Source: Collimonas silvisoli
Lineage (GTDB): Bacteria > Pseudomonadota > Gammaproteobacteria > Burkholderiales > Burkholderiaceae_D
Assembly: GCF_018305005.1 (NCBI RefSeq)
Contig: NZ_JAGQEG010000027.1
Location: 1-60,941 of the forward strand
DNA length: 60,941 nt
Direction: 5' to 3'
The stretch's first letter is position 1. Each line of letters opens with the position of its first letter. Made by a program: the position numbers and the translations under genes. Under the pieces are notes generated by a model. It searched no databases. It saw only the letters and a program-made list of their open reading frames with translations, and was not told the origin of the DNA. Positions 60,201 to 60,941 of the stretch are shown piece after piece.

Positions 60201-60941
60201 GCGCGATATCCATATCGGCACGGCCCAGCAAACCGGCAGCGTCGATCAAGCGACTTACTTCACCTCCAAAGGCATGCTGTCGTCATCGAGCGACCGTTCG
60301 CAAGCCAACGTCAACACCAGCACCGCCGTCGGCAGCACCTTGTCGGGCGACTCCGTAATCGTCCAGGCCGGGCGCGATATTGGTGTCACCGGCAGCAATA
60401 TCGTTGCGACCAATGATGTTGACCTGCATGCCAAAAATAACGTCACCATCAGCAGCGCGCAAAACACCAGCGACAGCAGCTATCGCTTAGAAGAAAAGAC
60501 CTCCGGTGTGTTCAGCAGCGGCGGCGTCGGTTTCACTGCCGGTAAAAAGGAACAACAGAATACGCAAACCAGCCAGCAGACCACGCAGACCGGCAGCACC
60601 ATCGGCAGCACTGACGGCAATATCCGCATCAGCGCCGGCAACGCCTATACCCAGACCGGCAGCGATGTGATTGCGCCCAAGGGGGATATCGGCATTCTCG
60701 CCAAATCGGTCGACATCACCGCCGCCACCGAAACCATGAGCGCCACGCAGGACAGTAAGTTCAAGCAAAGCGGCGTGACGGTGGCAGTGACCAACCCGGT
60801 GATCTCGGCGGTGCAGACCGGGCAGCAGATGGGCCGGGCGGCGAGCCAGACCGGCGATGGCCGGATGCAGGTGCTGGCTGGAGCGGTTACTGCGCTGTCC
60901 ACCTACAACGCCGTCGACGCCGTGTCCAAAAATCCCGGAGC
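54298..60941 (+). CDS. CdiA/FhaB-like giant exoprotein (partial, runs off right edge)
   Basis: More than 2214 residues are visible and the 3' end is beyond the window. The extended signal peptide begins MNKLAYRVIFNKNRG. The TPS domain (~65-320) carries NPNGI (177-181) and the Cys pair CSGCGF (183-188). Residues ~320-1365 are degenerate FHA-1 beta-helix repeats rich in LNNAGG/IDNSAG motifs. A non-repeat region (~1365-1540) could be the receptor-binding segment. It is followed by a conserved block (YLIETDPKFTNYKTFISSDY, KRLGDGFYEQKLI; ~1617-1770) seen in CdiA-class proteins. FHA-2-type repeats (SAGNAYTQTGSDV, AGRDLNLSA) continue to the edge. CdiA-like proteins deliver a C-terminal toxin into neighbours; the toxin and immunity genes, if present, are to the right. 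Confidence 0.92.
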   Translation, partial: MNKLAYRVIFNKNRGMLMAVAESVSSQGKGRAAGGASGASSSVLMRLVHLGVAIAALFGGVAVVQAQMVAYKSGGPQPIPAINQTANGRPLVQIVTPNAAGVSHNRYDRYNVDSKGVILNNARTVTQTQLGGLVDGNPNLANGSARLILNEVMGSGRSQLNGYTEVAGQRAEVIIANPNGITCSGCGFINTSRGALTTGRPLFGGDGSLNAFRVTRGDIQINGLNGANTDQLDLIARSVQVNGQLWANQLNVFSGSNQVRYADLDVIVIQGEGAQPTVGIDVAQLGGMYANKIRLIGTEAGVGVASLGTISAQAGDLQLDSRGKITLAGKTNASGQVTIHSADSVINAGTLYGQQAVQLSSDGQIANSGTMAAQGDLTLSAGSINSSGVLGAGIDANSQATQAGSLHLAAAAGITATGQNIAGANVAIDGASLNLVNARTSAAGSITLTARAGDIDHSGGNLQAAGAAAISAAGAVINNHGLINVSQLTSNSASLSNSGGTLNQSGSGATGITTTGSLNNNGGAITTNAQNLNLQAGSLSNDAGAINHAGSGTLTINTGALSNIAGNAASNGQLALTAASINNQRGSLSAAGGSVLHSTGAIGNQQGVIQAGSGLTIAAGDIDNGAGRITSLNADGLVLSASGQLTNAAGGVIGGNGDVTVTAANANNAGSITASRNLTANIGNLLDNSRGRLAAGSALQANAAAFKNNGGVVDAATVALTMKQLDNAHGKINADQLTIRSNSLNNQAGQIAQFGTDANVIDVAEILDNSNGGVIQTNSADLTLTPRQLNNAGGTIALAGTGKLKVSVNNGQAALQNQGGSIGSNGQVSVIAGSIDNRSGTIFSQAQAEIVATQGDIDNSAGAYLGGSQLTVRAAGSINNSAGKIEGLKSGLAIRANSLNNAAGTVQSVAAAPLSIMLAQDINNGVANGVGGFIGSAGAFHLHAGTIDNSGGTLYAKDDLTLQSDGQLINADGVIQSAASLSAAAAGAVRNDHGRIEANGGNATLTVSGSSIDNSAGRIANSGSGLTRIDGGSRITNTNAANTAERGAIGGNGDVLLSSAYLDNSQYGQIIAAGNLTLNHGSALNNNAGKLYAGRHLQLDQAGARLSNIDGNIGAAGDIDISVASLDNLSGLIGSSAGTGAGGDITLASSGAVNNSAGTLGSNRNLRLTANTLLGNGKVIAAQDASISLQGDYANTAGNTLSANRDLTLSITGDLTNTGNLEAVRNVTLNAANVNNQASGLINAGEGATVIHAANSITNTGRIYGTEIAIGAQTLSNDVDAAGMQAGVIASRNTLQIGAQSITNREHALIQSLGDMTLGGALDADNNVGGNAVSILNASATIDAGGALTLHTAALTNRNDHFSTELQIDETKTKRVIEYSPVSAPGVWFAADQVTWGDSGDGGIVLILPGNWRNERFHKRDYTQIVQQSVVKTSDPGKITSGGNMVLSGTVTNDKSTIIAGGSITGHTGDINNLGATGETVTTNHMTAGENYEHWVSGHPHRNHYRYVNGSPDAFEVELSRLPLALQVWTRQEHTRPATGPNQAIGNTVANNAVPTINGSTLSDNRPGKSVGPGSANAIDGASGNAGAVAETAGSNQTVGTPASALPNLVLPNSQLFTVQSQPDQPYLIETDPKFTNYKTFISSDYLLGRLSLDPQKVQKRLGDGFYEQKLINDQIAQLTGKRFLDGYASNEAQYKALMEAGVASAAQFQLTPGIALSAAQVAALTFDMVWLVEQEVTLPDGSRTKVLAPVVYLSRASAEDIAPTGALISGKDIDLTINGNLHNGGTLQASNKLIVKANDIVNSGDIRSTGKDGSTILVAQNDILNNGGSIAGHRVGILAGRDVAMSTAASSVTGAHGTNTTLGRVASVTADQLSVQAGRDLNLAATAINATGDAVLAAGRDLNLSAVDTRSSYNATYDNDNHLYQTQTQVNGSAINAGGKLALIAGQDINAAAAYANAGGQLVAAAGRDIHIGTAQQTGSVDQATYFTSKGMLSSSSDRSQANVNTSTAVGSTLSGDSVIVQAGRDIGVTGSNIVATNDVDLHAKNNVTISSAQNTSDSSYRLEEKTSGVFSSGGVGFTAGKKEQQNTQTSQQTTQTGSTIGSTDGNIRISAGNAYTQTGSDVIAPKGDIGILAKSVDITAATETMSATQDSKFKQSGVTVAVTNPVISAVQTGQQMGRAASQTGDGRMQVLAGAVTALSTYNAVDAVSKNPG

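Overview
The window looks like a chromosomal segment of a betaproteobacterium, most likely an Oxalobacteraceae member of the Collimonas/Herbaspirillum type. This is inferred from gene order (TPR lipoprotein-lolB-ispE-tRNA-Gln-prs-rplY-pth-ychF; ptsN-hprK-rapZ; DUF3683 oxidoreductase-HIT-DUF971), the moderately high GC and the protein sequences. No rRNA, integrase, complete insertion sequence or CRISPR array is visible.

Region 1 (1-7.5 kb, minus strand) is a type VI secretion cargo cassette: vgrG, then a two-HKD phospholipase D effector (Tle5 class), then two tandem Sel1-repeat putative immunity lipoproteins. The second of these runs off the left edge. The two immunity genes are a recent but mosaic duplication.

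Region 2 (7.9-17.2 kb, minus) reads as one peptide-scavenging operon in transcription order rpiR-iaaA-gsiA-gsiB-gsiC-gsiD-S58 peptidase-M55 D-aminopeptidase. A glutathione/dipeptide-type ABC importer is coupled to an isoaspartyl peptidase, a DmpA-type aminopeptidase and a DppA-type D-aminopeptidase, under a SIS-domain regulator with a near-palindromic candidate operator just upstream.

Region 3 (17.5-25.9 kb) is mixed accessory metabolism: a cupin, a dicarboxylate/amino-acid symporter, a BNR-repeat protein overlapping a MoaD/ThiS-like ubiquitin-fold protein, a MocR regulator that lacks two expected PLP-contact residues, a YdeP-type molybdopterin oxidoreductase with a small winged-helix partner, and a CzcE-like lipoprotein with a His/Gly tail.

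Region 4 (26.1-46.3 kb) is housekeeping: ychF, pth, rplY, prs, tRNA-Gln, ispE, lolB and a TPR lipoprotein (minus); mutM, a dynamin-like GTPase and mutY (plus); a LON-domain protein, rapZ, hprK, ptsN, pagP, queF and ilvA (minus). A low-GC membrane-protein gene sits between ychF and pth.

Region 5 (46.4-52.2 kb) holds a YqaA/DedA-like membrane protein, an unannotated 25-codon ORF with a strong ribosome binding site, a 1338-residue FAD/Fe-S oxidoreductase, a HIT protein and a DUF971 protein.

Region 6 (52.4 kb to the end, plus) is a two-partner secretion locus: a TpsB/FhaC-type transporter and more than 2200 residues of a CdiA/FhaB-like exoprotein that continues past the right edge. The two ends of the window therefore both carry interbacterial or contact-dependent systems, flanking a largely conserved core. 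Functions are assigned from recognised family motifs; nothing was searched against a database.
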